Origin: Candidatus Phycosocius bacilliformis | GTDB taxonomy: Bacteria; Pseudomonadota; Alphaproteobacteria; Caulobacterales; Aquidulcibacteraceae | Assembly (NCBI RefSeq): GCF_003112735.1 | Contig: NZ_BFBR01000001.1 | Span: 496,001 to 560,000 of the forward strand | DNA: 64,000 nucleotides | Direction: 5' to 3' | In this document: piece by piece, positions 26,914 to 34,756 of the stretch | Numbering within the stretch: the stretch's first letter is position 1 | Layout of the letters: the number at the start of each line of letters is the position of its first letter | Notes under the pieces: generated by a model | Databases searched by the model: none | What the model saw: only the letters and a program-made list of their open reading frames with translations | What the model was told of the DNA's origin: nothing | Position numbers and translations under genes: made by a program

Positions 26914-27513
26914 ATGAAAAGACACGTTTTGGGTTCTGGAATTGCTGTCTCGCTCGCGGCCTTGGCTCTGGTGGCTGGCTGCGGCCAACAAAGCCATCAA
27001 AAGGCGGAAGCACCTGCCCCAGCTGCGGAAGCTGCGGCTCCAGCAGCAACCGAAACCGCTGCTGCACCTGCCGCTGAAGCGGCTGCACCCGCAACCGAAG
27101 CTGCCGCACCTGCTGCTGAAGCTGCTGCTCCGGCTGCTGCTGCTGCCGCACCCGCCGCAGGTGCGATGGTACTGGCGATCAAGGACAAGGCTGGTGCCAC
27201 CCTCTCTGGCGATCCTGCAAAGGGCGAAACGGTGTTCCGGCAGTGCCAAACCTGCCATGTGGTAACCCCTGGCGTGAACAAGGTTGGTCCCTCGCTGCAT
27301 AACATCATTGGCCGTCCGGCCGGCCAAGTTGCTGGCTTCCGTTACTCTGACGCCAACAAGAAGTCTGGCATCACCTGGACTGAACAGGAAATCTACACCT
27401 ATTTGGAAAACCCAAAGGCCCGCGTGCCAGGCACGATTATGGCCTTCGCCGGCATCAAGGATTCTCAGAAGCGCGCCGATTTGGTGGCTTATCTGAAAAC
27501 ACATACCAACTGA
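26914..27513 (+). CDS. Lipid-anchored class I cytochrome c with Ala/Pro/Glu-rich linker
   Basis: A 199-residue electron carrier. The signal ends in a lipobox LALVAGC (Cys23), so the mature protein should be lipid-anchored. A flexible linker of about 60 residues is built from imperfect AAAPAAE repeats. The globular domain has the haem site Cys111-x-x-Cys114-His115, KVGPSLHNIIGR, and a Met ligand in PGTIMAFAGI, matching cytochrome c2-like carriers. The start at 26914 follows GAGAGG. It sits just outside the bch genes and ends at its own terminator. A tethered cytochrome of this sort could carry electrons from the bc1 complex to the reaction centre or to an oxidase; which one is inference. Confidence 0.9.
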   Translation: MKRHVLGSGIAVSLAALALVAGCGQQSHQKAEAPAPAAEAAAPAATETAAAPAAEAAAPATEAAAPAAEAAAPAAAAAAPAAGAMVLAIKDKAGATLSGDPAKGETVFRQCQTCHVVTPGVNKVGPSLHNIIGRPAGQVAGFRYSDANKKSGITWTEQEIYTYLENPKARVPGTIMAFAGIKDSQKRADLVAYLKTHTN

Positions 27514-27551
27514 TCATCTCCCAGCTTCCATCTGGTGAGACGCACATTGAT

Positions 27552-27580
27552 GGCGGGGGGCTTTGTCCCCCGCCTTTTTT
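27552..27580 (+). terminator. Rho-independent terminator after the cytochrome c gene
   Basis: GGCGGGGG and CCCCCGCC form an 8-bp stem with a seven-base loop, followed immediately by six Ts. It lies 38 bases past the cytochrome stop. Confidence 0.94.
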
Positions 27581-27654
27581 GTGCCTGAAGCCCACTATCC
27601 CACTAAATTTGCAGGAAAATATAAGAGCCTAATTCTGCGGAAGTAAAACCTGGT

Positions 27655-27945
27655 CTAGGAAATGCGGCGACGTTGCAAGTCCATGAGGTGCAAGGGTAGC
27701 GAGAGGGTGAGAAAGAGGATCACCCAGATCAAACCAGAATCAGTCAGAGCTGCACGCAACGCCAACATCAGGCAGGCACCCGGACCCAAAGCCAAAACAA
27801 GGGTGATGATGCGCGTCATCAGGCCTTCCCGTCCACCGCGTGCAGCCAAGATCGCAAACTCAAGGCCGATTACGGCGAGTGCCAGATCAACCGCACGACC
27901 TGATTGGAACAGACCCACGATGCTGGCCGGCAAAAGCTCACTCAT
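27655..27945 (-). CDS. Small integral membrane protein at the end of the bchG-bchP operon
   Basis: A 96-residue hydrophobic protein of unknown function. It has about three membrane segments (ALAVIGLEFAILAA, IITLVLALGPGACLMLALRAAL, LIWVILFLTLSLPLHLMDL) and a basic C-terminal tail. It begins 34 bases after bchP on the same strand. The frame is open further upstream to 28035 but that part overlaps bchP, so the ATG at 27945 is preferred. Its place in the operon suggests a role in photosynthetic membrane or pigment enzyme assembly, which is inferred from position only. Confidence 0.72.
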   Translation of the reverse strand: MSELLPASIVGLFQSGRAVDLALAVIGLEFAILAARGGREGLMTRIITLVLALGPGACLMLALRAALTDSGLIWVILFLTLSLPLHLMDLQRRRIS

Positions 27946-27979
27946 TGCGGACAATTGGGGATTGGGTCGGTCGGGGCGA

Positions 27980-29164
27980 TCATGAGGGCGACAGGCCGAG
28001 GAGATGGCCCATATCTTTGAGGAAGATCCGGGCATGGGCAGCCGGGCGTGCGCGCACCAATTCTTTATTCATATAGGCCTGCCACGTCAGATATTGCACA
28101 TCAGGATCAGCGCATATCTGGACAAAACGCTCACGCCGCTTGTCGTTGCGATACCAAAAATGCTGCATGATCCCCAGTACCCAGAAGACTTTACCATGCG
28201 CCTTCATGAAACGCTTACGGGCCAACTTCAGTGCTGAGGCCTGCCCAGTGGCCAAAGCCTCACGCACCGCACTGGCCGCCTCCCGGCCACAGACCATCGC
28301 ATAATAAATGCCTTCCCCAGAGGACGGGGCAACCACGCCAGCAGCGTCCCCGGCAAGGACGACATTGTGGCCATTATCCCATCGTTTCAACGGCTTGAGT
28401 GGAATGGGAGCGCCTTCTGTCCGCACGGTGTCACAATGATCAAGCCCGGTCGCGGCGCGCAAGTCCTTGATCGCACCGCGCAATGAGAAGCCTTTTTGCG
28501 CGCTTCCCACCCCGATACTGGCCGTCCCACCATGCGGAAAGACCCAGGCATAGAAGTCAGGAGACAGATGGCCCTGATAATAGACATCACAACGAACCGG
28601 ATCGAAGTCTTCCGGTGCAGTTTCGGGCACGGCGATAATTTCGTGATAGGCAAAAACGCAGGGGATTTTTTCAGCCCCCTTAATCGTTTGCTTTCCAACC
28701 TTTGAACGTGCGCCATCAGCCCCAATGATGTAGCGTGCCGTCACGCTGCGGGCTTGGCCTGTTTCATCGGAAAAGTGAACGACGCTGGGTTGACCAGGAT
28801 TGTTTTCAAGTCGCTCAAACTCACCGGTCTGACGCACGGCCCCCGATGCAGCGGCACGTTCACGCAGGAATTCATCAAACGTATCCCGATTGACCATGCC
28901 CACGTAGCCGCCGTCAATCGGCATATCGACCGTCTTGCCACTGGGCGCGATCATCCGGGCTGCCTTGGCATGGGCGCACAGCAGGCTTTGGGGAATGTCA
29001 AAATCGCGGATCAAGCGTGGCGGAATTGCCCCACCGCATGGCTTGATGCGGCCCGCTTTGTCGAGCAACAGAACCCGATGGCCCTGCACCGCCAAATCAT
29101 TGGCGGCCGTGGCTCCAGCCGGGCCGCCACCCACCACCACGATGTCGAAATCAGCTGAACCTGT
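27980..29164 (-). CDS. bchP: Geranylgeranyl reductase, bacteriochlorophyll synthesis
   Basis: BchP reduces the geranylgeranyl tail of bacteriochlorophyll to phytyl with NADPH, in three steps. The 394-residue flavoprotein has the dinucleotide fold DFDIVVVGGGPAGATAA at its start, the family-specific KPCGGAIPPRL, and a second FAD motif VVLAGDAAGVVAPSSGEGIYYAM. The ATG at 29164 follows AAGGAT. It lies 7 bases after the BCD carrier gene in the bchG operon, the order found in other photosynthesis clusters. No frame break or missing motif was seen. Confidence 0.95.
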   Translation of the reverse strand, partial: TGSADFDIVVVGGGPAGATAANDLAVQGHRVLLLDKAGRIKPCGGAIPPRLIRDFDIPQSLLCAHAKAARMIAPSGKTVDMPIDGGYVGMVNRDTFDEFLRERAAASGAVRQTGEFERLENNPGQPSVVHFSDETGQARSVTARYIIGADGARSKVGKQTIKGAEKIPCVFAYHEIIAVPETAPEDFDPVRCDVYYQGHLSPDFYAWVFPHGGTASIGVGSAQKGFSLRGAIKDLRAATGLDHCDTVRTEGAPIPLKPLKRWDNGHNVVLAGDAAGVVAPSSGEGIYYAMVCGREAASAVREALATGQASALKLARKRFMKAHGKVFWVLGIMQHFWYRNDKRRERFVQICADPDVQYLTWQAYMNKELVRARPAAHARIFLKDMGHLLGLSPS

Positions 29165-29171
29165 CATGGAT

Positions 29172-30581
29172 CTATCCTTGTGCAAGCGGGCCGCGTGTTA
29201 TGGCCGAGGCACCGCCCAAGAGTGGGTTTGACGCGACTGATGCGTCGGCAACATCAGTCAAGACCGCGCTTTTGCGACGGTCGAGTTGGCGGGCCAATTG
29301 AGCTGAAATCAGAAAAAGGCCGGCCTCGATGACAAAAACAACGAGGAAAGCGTGCCCCGTATTGGGCAACAGCAGGCGCAATCCGTCCACACCCATCGCG
29401 CCAAAAAAGCCGCCTAAGCCAAAGGCAATAGCCTGAGCCGCGCCCCAAACACCCATGCGGATCCCCACGCGTGAGGTTTCACCAGCCCCTGCTAGACCCA
29501 TCATCGAGCCGATGGCTGCCACGGCAAAGACGCCATTGGCAAAACCCAGGGCGAAAACATTTGGCTTGATCGGCCAGCCCGGCCCGATTTCAGCCGCACA
29601 TGCCAAACCGAGAAGCGCCAGAGCCGAACCAAAGCATCCGGCGATCGCCCAAGCAGCCATCCAGCTCTTGCCTGCTCGTGCAGAGCGCCCGCCAATCGCC
29701 CCGGTCAACACCATACCCAGCAAAACACCCATGTTCTGGATGCCGGACATCTGGGTTGATTGGGCGGGCGTCATGTCAAAAACAAGACCGGCGAAGGGCT
29801 CAAGGATCAGGTCCTGCATGCTATAGGCCAGCATGGAAACAAAGACGAAGATCGAGAAATTACGTGCGAGCGGATCGGCCCAGATCTCTCGCAGCGCCTC
29901 TTGAAAATGGGTCTTTTGGGGAGCCGAAGCGGCGGGGGATGCGGTTTCCCCCGCCGCCCCGTTCTGCGCCTCGGCGAGGGGTTCAACCCCGTGAACCGCG
30001 GCAACAGTCAGGATAAAGGCCACCAGCGCCACGCCCGTGGCGGCAAAGGCCAGTTTCTGCGGGCTAAATGGCTCAATCAAAATGCTGACCGCAATCGAGG
30101 AAGCGACAATTCCAACAATCATCATGATCCATGTGATTGAGGCAGCTGCCGGGCGACGCTCCGGCGCGGTACGACTTGCCAGAAGAGCGAGTAACGAAGT
30201 TCCAGATGCCCCAATCCCCATGCCAATCATGCCATAGGCAAGAATGGACAGGATGAGGCCCAATGCAGGCAAGCTGCCCATCATCAAAGCCGCATCAGTG
30301 GCAAGCAGCGCCCCCAAACAGAGGCAAGCCATGCCACCGATGATCCAAGGGGTGCGTCGGCTGCCTTGGTCTGAACCATGCCCCCAATGGGGTCGGGTTA
30401 TTTGTACGGCAAAATGCAGGCCGACGAGGGCGGCCGGCACCATGGCTGGCAAAGCCATTTCCACCACCATGACGCGATTAAGCGTCGATGTCGTCAAGGC
30501 AGCACAGGCTCCCAGCGCACTTTGAACAAGGCCAAGTCGAATAATGCTCAACCAACCCAAGGGCCTGATATTTGAGGCCAT
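29172..30581 (-). CDS. BCD/PucC-family major facilitator (photosynthesis cluster carrier)
   Basis: A 469-residue, twelve-helix transporter-like protein of the BCD (bacteriochlorophyll delivery) branch of the major facilitator superfamily, the group of PucC, LhaA and the gene usually found between bchG and bchP. It has the family segment LNRVMVVEMALPAMVPAALVGLHF in its first helices and a PHWGHGSDQGSRRTPWI loop. Such proteins help pigment insertion and light-harvesting complex assembly in the membrane. Its ATG overlaps the bchG stop (TAATG), showing tight coupling. A paralogue, lhaA, lies at 35.4 kb. Confidence 0.93.
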   Translation of the reverse strand: MASNIRPLGWLSIIRLGLVQSALGACAALTTSTLNRVMVVEMALPAMVPAALVGLHFAVQITRPHWGHGSDQGSRRTPWIIGGMACLCLGALLATDAALMMGSLPALGLILSILAYGMIGMGIGASGTSLLALLASRTAPERRPAAASITWIMMIVGIVASSIAVSILIEPFSPQKLAFAATGVALVAFILTVAAVHGVEPLAEAQNGAAGETASPAASAPQKTHFQEALREIWADPLARNFSIFVFVSMLAYSMQDLILEPFAGLVFDMTPAQSTQMSGIQNMGVLLGMVLTGAIGGRSARAGKSWMAAWAIAGCFGSALALLGLACAAEIGPGWPIKPNVFALGFANGVFAVAAIGSMMGLAGAGETSRVGIRMGVWGAAQAIAFGLGGFFGAMGVDGLRLLLPNTGHAFLVVFVIEAGLFLISAQLARQLDRRKSAVLTDVADASVASNPLLGGASAITRGPLAQG

Positions 30582-31495
30582 TATGACGCCCCTCCCAAGA
30601 TCGAACCGACCCCGATGGCGCTGATCAACATGCCCAACACATACAGGCTGGTGCCAGTCGCATTATACCAAGGTGTGTGTTTCAATGGATCGCTGAGCAG
30701 GCGACGCATCAGCGCAAATTGTGCCAGTAAGGCAATCAGAACCCCAGCAGCATAGATCATCAGGCCCCAACTGATGAGCAGCCCAATAACAATCGCCTGT
30801 GGCATGGCCATTACCAAACAGGCCAGACGCGCGGCATTGTCGACACCCATAACGACCGGCAAGGATTTCAGGCCCAGCTGCCGGTCCCCCTCAACCGCCT
30901 TGAAATCATTCAAGGTCATGATGCCATGCGCGCCTGCGGCATAGAGTCCAGCAAGCCATAGGATCTGGGGGTTAGGCAGGGCCTGGGTCACAACTGCTGC
31001 CCCAGTAAACCAGGTCAGGCCTTCATAAGAAAAGGCAACCGCTAAAGGCCCCCACCACCCACTTTGCTTTAAGCGAAAAGGCGGTGCGCTATAGGCCCAA
31101 GCCAACACAATACCCAAGCTTGCCGCCACCAACACCCAAAGTCCCAATGTCGCTGCAAAGGCCAATGAGGCGATTGTCCAGATGATCGCGATCCATAGAC
31201 CCCATCGTCCAGGAATCCGGCCAGATGGAATAGGGCGGTTGGGTTCGTTAATTGCATCGACGTGGCGGTCAAACCAGTCATTGACAGCCTGACTTGTGGC
31301 ACAAATCATCGGCCCGGCAAGCACTGCCCCAGCCAAAGCCAAAGGCCATTTCTGCGAAAACGGGGCACCTGAGGAAACCACCCCACACATAAAGGCCCAC
31401 ATCGGCGCAAACCAAGTAATTGGCTTCAAAAGCTCCAGAACCGCTCTTGGGGCGGGAAGATGGGGCCTCGCCAAAGGGGCAGCAGTCTCAGTCAT
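30581..31495 (-). CDS. bchG: Bacteriochlorophyll synthase
   Basis: BchG attaches the geranylgeranyl (or phytyl) tail to bacteriochlorophyllide a in the membrane. The 304-residue UbiA-family prenyltransferase has the Mg-diphosphate-binding motif NDWFDRHVDAINEPNRPIP at residues 72-90 and a second acidic motif near NDFKAVEGDRQLG, with about eight membrane helices. It is the first gene of the operon. The predicted -10 element lies only six bases before the ATG and there is no Shine-Dalgarno sequence, so the message may be leaderless. Confidence 0.96.
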   Translation of the reverse strand: MTETAAPLARPHLPAPRAVLELLKPITWFAPMWAFMCGVVSSGAPFSQKWPLALAGAVLAGPMICATSQAVNDWFDRHVDAINEPNRPIPSGRIPGRWGLWIAIIWTIASLAFAATLGLWVLVAASLGIVLAWAYSAPPFRLKQSGWWGPLAVAFSYEGLTWFTGAAVVTQALPNPQILWLAGLYAAGAHGIMTLNDFKAVEGDRQLGLKSLPVVMGVDNAARLACLVMAMPQAIVIGLLISWGLMIYAAGVLIALLAQFALMRRLLSDPLKHTPWYNATGTSLYVLGMLISAIGVGSILGGAS

Positions 31496-31501
31496 AGGTC
31501 G

Positions 31502-31530
31502 AGCCTATGTTGGACACTAAAAAGTGTCAA
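31502..31530 (-). promoter_or_regulatory. Predicted bchG promoter (-35 TTGACA, -10 TAGGCT), probably leaderless
   Basis: On the minus strand a perfect -35 TTGACA (31530-31525) is followed, after 17 bases, by TAGGCT (31507-31502), then six bases and the bchG ATG. A transcript starting at the usual distance would begin at or next to the A of the ATG. A 6-bp inverted repeat with a four-base loop, GACACT-AAAA-AGTGTC (31513-31528), fills the spacer and could be a further operator. Confidence 0.72.
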
Positions 31531-31542
31531 TTAAATTCGACA
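31525..31542. promoter_or_regulatory. PpsR/CrtJ operator at bchG
   Basis: TGTCAATTAAATTCGACA is an exact match to the palindromic PpsR consensus TGTC-N10-GACA. It includes the -35 element of the bchG promoter, so a bound PpsR would block RNA polymerase. It lies 30 bases upstream of the bchG start codon. Confidence 0.8.
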
Positions 31543-31729
31543 AGCACGATCAGGATATGGACTGGAGAAAAATCGAGTTAATTCAATTCGAAGATTCAGG
31601 TGTAAAGTAAGCTCGGCCAGCTACAGCCACTTGGGCGCTTCACTTTGTCCCAGGCATTTTGCGCGGCGGGTAACCCCAAAAGCGGGTTTTCACATCTGGA
31701 TCTGTCGGTTTGCGACCTGTCGTACAGAG

Positions 31730-31984
31730 TCAGGAGGCGTCGTCTTCAAAATTGCCTAAGCCGAAACGATGCAGCTTGGAATAAAGGCTTTGGCGGCTGA
31801 CACCCAGAATTTCGGCGGCTGAGGCACGATTATTGCCCGTCATTTCCAAAGCGGCCTCGATACACAATCGTTCGACAAAATCGGTTGTGTCGCGCACGAT
31901 TTCCTTGAGTGAAACCCGCCCGACAAGTTCACTCATGTCGGCTGGTGATCGGGCCAACTCAAGAGGTTGTTGGGTTCGGTCCAT
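31730..31984 (-). CDS. PpsR C-terminal FIS-type HTH fragment
   Basis: An 84-residue open frame carrying the complete HTH of PpsR: a helix with Cys41 in VERLCIEAALEMTGNNRASA, then AEILGVSRQSLYSKLHRFGL. The cysteine is at the position of the redox-active residue of CrtJ in this domain. There is an ATG at 31984 but no ribosome site, so independent translation is doubtful. Alone it would lack the oligomerising PAS part. Confidence 0.8.
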   Translation of the reverse strand: MDRTQQPLELARSPADMSELVGRVSLKEIVRDTTDFVERLCIEAALEMTGNNRASAAEILGVSRQSLYSKLHRFGLGNFEDDAS

Positions 31985-32018
31985 ATCACGGCGTGTGACG
32001 CGGCGGATGGAGAAGCCA

Positions 32019-32040
32019 TAAAAATTATCTAAAAATTATC
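32019..32040. repeat. Perfect 11-bp tandem direct repeat inside ppsR
   Basis: On the plus strand TAAAAATTATC occurs twice in immediate succession (32019-32029 and 32030-32040). Eleven bases is not a multiple of three, so the second copy shifts the ppsR reading frame and brings TAG into frame. Short perfect repeats of this kind are prone to slipped-strand gain and loss. Confidence 0.97.
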
Positions 32041-33171
32041 ATCGCCTTCGGCCACCGACACCGCACATACTTCCACATCTTCCAATTCACCATATTGGGT
32101 CTGCAAGACGGTGGGAAAATTGCGTACGACGCCATATTTGACGAGGTTTTCAAGCAGGATGTTACGATCAACCCCCGGCCGGCCCAAGAAGCGGGTTAAG
32201 GACTCACCCTGCGCTTGCTCGGATGTGGGCAAATGGACGAGATCAAGGAAAGCGGCATTTTCCGTTATGATTTTCAGGTCCTTATCGGTGACAACCATAC
32301 CGTCAGGCAATTGATTGACGGCCGTCAGCATCCGATGATGTGTGTCCACAATAATGGGCTCAGCGCGCTCCGCCGGCAAAAGCCGCACAAGGAAATGCAT
32401 GGTCCGATCCTGGCGGAACAGGGCAGCCGTGGCATGAAGTTGGCGACCATTGACCGTCAAGGTCACTTGGGGCGCGGTCCGACTTGAAGAAGCTTGAGCC
32501 ACCGATAAGAGTGACGCGGCTTCTTCCTGACTTTGGGCAGCAAACAGGCGGGAGAAAGGCTTGCCGATCAGGCTCGCATCGCCTCCAATCAAACGGTCCG
32601 CTGCGGGATTGGCCTCAGCAACCCGGCGATTGGCACCATCAACGATCACAACAGCTTCGCTGGTTGACTGGAACAGCATACGATAACGCGATTCCGACAT
32701 CCGCATGCGCGCATAGTCGCGCTCCATCGACTGCTGGGCGTGCAACAGACGCTGCTGAAGTGCAGAGGCATGACGATGATCGCGGCCAATCGCAATAATC
32801 CGCCCATCTTCACCGGCACCAACAGCCACGTAACGCAAAGCCACTGAATCGCCGCGGCGAGAGGGGTGGTTCAACTCACGCCAGCGGATTGCCTTGTCCG
32901 AGGATGCATCGCGCAGCATTTCCTCGACTTTCGAGCGGCTTTCCTGAGTGACCGTATCCAGCCAAGGTTTGTTCACCCAGCTTTCAAAGTCGTCCAAAGG
33001 AAGATCAGAATTGCCCACAGCGAGGTCGCAGATAATGCCATCTCGGTCCAGAACAATGGCAACATCGCCTCCGGCCGCCAACACTTTGACCGCAATCGAT
33101 GCCTCTAGGTCACCAAGCGCCGCAGGTTGCAGCAAGGGACCGACATTTTGATTGGGTGGCCGTTGTTCCAT
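32029..33171 (-). CDS. ppsR: PpsR N-terminal sensory fragment (three PAS regions)
   Basis: As the sequence stands, translation gives a 380-residue protein with an N-terminal PAS region (about 25-130), a helical linker (about 133-165, ASALQQRLLHAQQSMERDYA), a PAS domain beginning at SESRYRMLFQSTSEAVV (about 168) and another from NQLPDGMVVTDKDLKI (about 290). It lacks the DNA-binding domain. If stable it could still form mixed oligomers with other PpsR-like proteins or bind AerR, but it should not repress by itself. Confidence 0.88.
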   Translation of the reverse strand: MEQRPPNQNVGPLLQPAALGDLEASIAVKVLAAGGDVAIVLDRDGIICDLAVGNSDLPLDDFESWVNKPWLDTVTQESRSKVEEMLRDASSDKAIRWRELNHPSRRGDSVALRYVAVGAGEDGRIIAIGRDHRHASALQQRLLHAQQSMERDYARMRMSESRYRMLFQSTSEAVVIVDGANRRVAEANPAADRLIGGDASLIGKPFSRLFAAQSQEEAASLLSVAQASSSRTAPQVTLTVNGRQLHATAALFRQDRTMHFLVRLLPAERAEPIIVDTHHRMLTAVNQLPDGMVVTDKDLKIITENAAFLDLVHLPTSEQAQGESLTRFLGRPGVDRNILLENLVKYGVVRNFPTVLQTQYGELEDVEVCAVSVAEGDDNF

Positions 33172-33229
33172 GAGTGCGATGAATACCTTTCAAAGACCGC
33201 GGGAAATACTCGGTGCTGGACATGAAGGA

Positions 33230-34189
33230 TCAGTGGCTGTGGGCGTGCTCGTATAGGACTGTTTCGGCAATGGCGATAGCCTGTCTACCGTCAGACGCAG
33301 TGAAATCGGCACCCATGCTTAAAGCTTCCTCAGGATGTGCAATAATCAAACTTCCACCAACAAGAACAAGGATGTGGGGATTACAGGAAGCAATGCGGAC
33401 TTGCCGTATAAGTTCTTTCGCGAAAGACACTTGCGTCTGGGTTGTCAGCCCAATTCCCAATAAATGAAAGCTTTCGCGGCTGACCAAAGCGAGGACGTCG
33501 TGTATCTGCGAATTTGGCTCACACAAGGTGCGCCAGCCTGAACGACGAAACAATTCGTCCACCATGTGGATACCAAAACTGTGGGCTTCCCCAGCTGGCG
33601 TGACAAACAGGCCCGACGGAGAATCACCACGGACCTCATTCTCCTGATAAGGCATTTCACTAAAGCGGTGCAGCAGAGTCTGGAGGCGTCCAAGACCGAT
33701 GGTGACATCCGCGAAAGAAGCGGTGTCATGCTCCCACATCTCACCCAGATAGCGGGCAGCTGGGGCCATCAGATCGACGAAGACTTGTTCGATGCGTAAT
33801 CCAGATCTCAAATGGCCATGCAGGATCGTCTCAACATCATCCACATCATGGGTGAGAAGAACCATCGCCAGATCGGCAATTGCAGTCGGAGCCACACGGC
33901 TTTTTGTCACGGGACCCTGTTCCAGTTCTGCCAGGGGTGAGCGATCACGAAAAGCATCATAGCGCACCTTGTGCGCCAGTAATAGCCTCGGAATGATATC
34001 TCCTTCGACAATTTGGGTCAGAAGAGCCATTTCGCGCGGGTTGCGTGGGGTGGCATTGTCGGCTTGACCATCTCCACTGTTCACTCGCCAATTGCCGTCG
34101 GCCCGCGCTTCGGGCGTTTCGGTGCTGCAATCAATGGGATCGAAATGGTCCATCAATCGTTGATTGGGCATTTGATTCTCCACAGGCAA
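33230..34189 (-). CDS. ppaA: AerR/PpaA cobalamin-binding regulator of photosynthesis genes
   Basis: AerR/PpaA senses light or redox state through vitamin B12 and counteracts PpsR/CrtJ. The 319-residue protein has a helical cobalamin-cap region containing MWEHDTASFADVTIGLGRLQ (about 151-170) and a Rossmann-type B12-binding half with His203 in GEAHSFGIHMVDELF, the H-x-x-G lower-axial-ligand site, plus LVLVGGS and GADFTASDGRQA near the C-terminus. All are intact. It lies 58 bases upstream of ppsR on the same strand, the conserved pairing in purple bacteria. Confidence 0.92.
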   Translation of the reverse strand: MPVENQMPNQRLMDHFDPIDCSTETPEARADGNWRVNSGDGQADNATPRNPREMALLTQIVEGDIIPRLLLAHKVRYDAFRDRSPLAELEQGPVTKSRVAPTAIADLAMVLLTHDVDDVETILHGHLRSGLRIEQVFVDLMAPAARYLGEMWEHDTASFADVTIGLGRLQTLLHRFSEMPYQENEVRGDSPSGLFVTPAGEAHSFGIHMVDELFRRSGWRTLCEPNSQIHDVLALVSRESFHLLGIGLTTQTQVSFAKELIRQVRIASCNPHILVLVGGSLIIAHPEEALSMGADFTASDGRQAIAIAETVLYEHAHSH

Positions 34190-34756
34190 GCCACCAGTCT
34201 ATCGTTGGCGGCAAACCGTCTCTTGCGCGCCAAGCTGCGCGCTGCCCCCACCATCAGGCCTGTGCCGCACCACCTGTTCAGCTACCTCCCAAAAAGACGG
34301 CCGTCCCCTTGGGTCCAACTGCAGAAAGAGGTCTGACACATGTCATCTGCCAGGTCACCCATGATCAGAAATGTGCGCCCCTTGACCGGGACATCGTCTG
34401 AAACAGGCATCCGACCGACAGACCAAAACACCTGAAACCACTTCTGATAATCATAGCAGCAGCAATGATCTTGCCACGGCTGAAAGCGAGTTGATGCCCT
34501 TTTTGACAAGTTGTCAACCTGTGTCATCTCAATTAGGCGTCCAGTCAACTTGACAATCAAGGTCGGCGTGCGAAACTGTGACATGGAGCGGGCTCTTATC
34601 GCTGCATTCGGCAGGAAAACTTGGATGCAACCCTTGCATACCTCAATAAAAACAGAGACTTCGCATGCTTTCTGCGAGGACTTTGCCGCGCCTGCTCTTG
34701 CACATCTGACCCCAGCTGAAACCGGGACTGGTGGAGGGTTATTCCAGGCAAACGAC
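34190..34756. promoter_or_regulatory. 567-bp intergenic region between ppaA and bchF
   Basis: This divergent region should hold promoters for ppaA-ppsR (left) and bchF-lhaA-puh (right). No exact TGT-N12-ACA site was found. Two small palindromes built from the same half-site occur: TTGACAAGTTGTCAA (34503-34517) and GTCAACTTGAC (34544-34554), centres 39 bases apart. The bchF frame extends without a stop to 34511, but codon third positions in that part look random, so I treat most of it as non-coding. Confidence 0.55.
34503..34517. promoter_or_regulatory. Palindrome TTGACAA-G-TTGTCAA upstream of bchF
   Basis: A perfect 7-bp inverted repeat with a single central base. With the related GTCAA-C-TTGAC at 34544-34554 it could bind a dimeric regulator of the divergent promoters. 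The binding protein is unknown. Confidence 0.5.

Larger units (their letters stand above)
31730..33171 (-). pseudogene. ppsR: ppsR/crtJ photosynthesis repressor, frameshifted by an 11-bp tandem duplication
   Basis: PpsR represses bch, crt and light-harvesting genes under oxygen by binding paired TGT-N12-ACA sites. The gene here encodes all expected parts but in two frames: N-terminal PAS, Gln/Arg-rich linker and two PAS domains in one frame up to a stop at 32031-32029, and a FIS-type HTH in another. The break lies exactly at a perfect duplication of GATAATTTTTA. Removing one copy gives a continuous 476-residue protein (joining GDDNF to YGFSIRRVTRRDM), the normal PpsR length. The rest of the sequence keeps good coding character, so the change seems recent. 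It could be a null mutation, a reversible switch, or rescued by slippage: one extra T in the first T5 run also restores the frame. Confidence 0.9.

Noticed and set aside
26767-27504. Long antisense reading frame opposite the cytochrome c gene
   Set aside because: It mirrors the repeat-rich linker and gives Ser/Gly/Cys low complexity without a ribosome site; the plus-strand gene has clear haem motifs.
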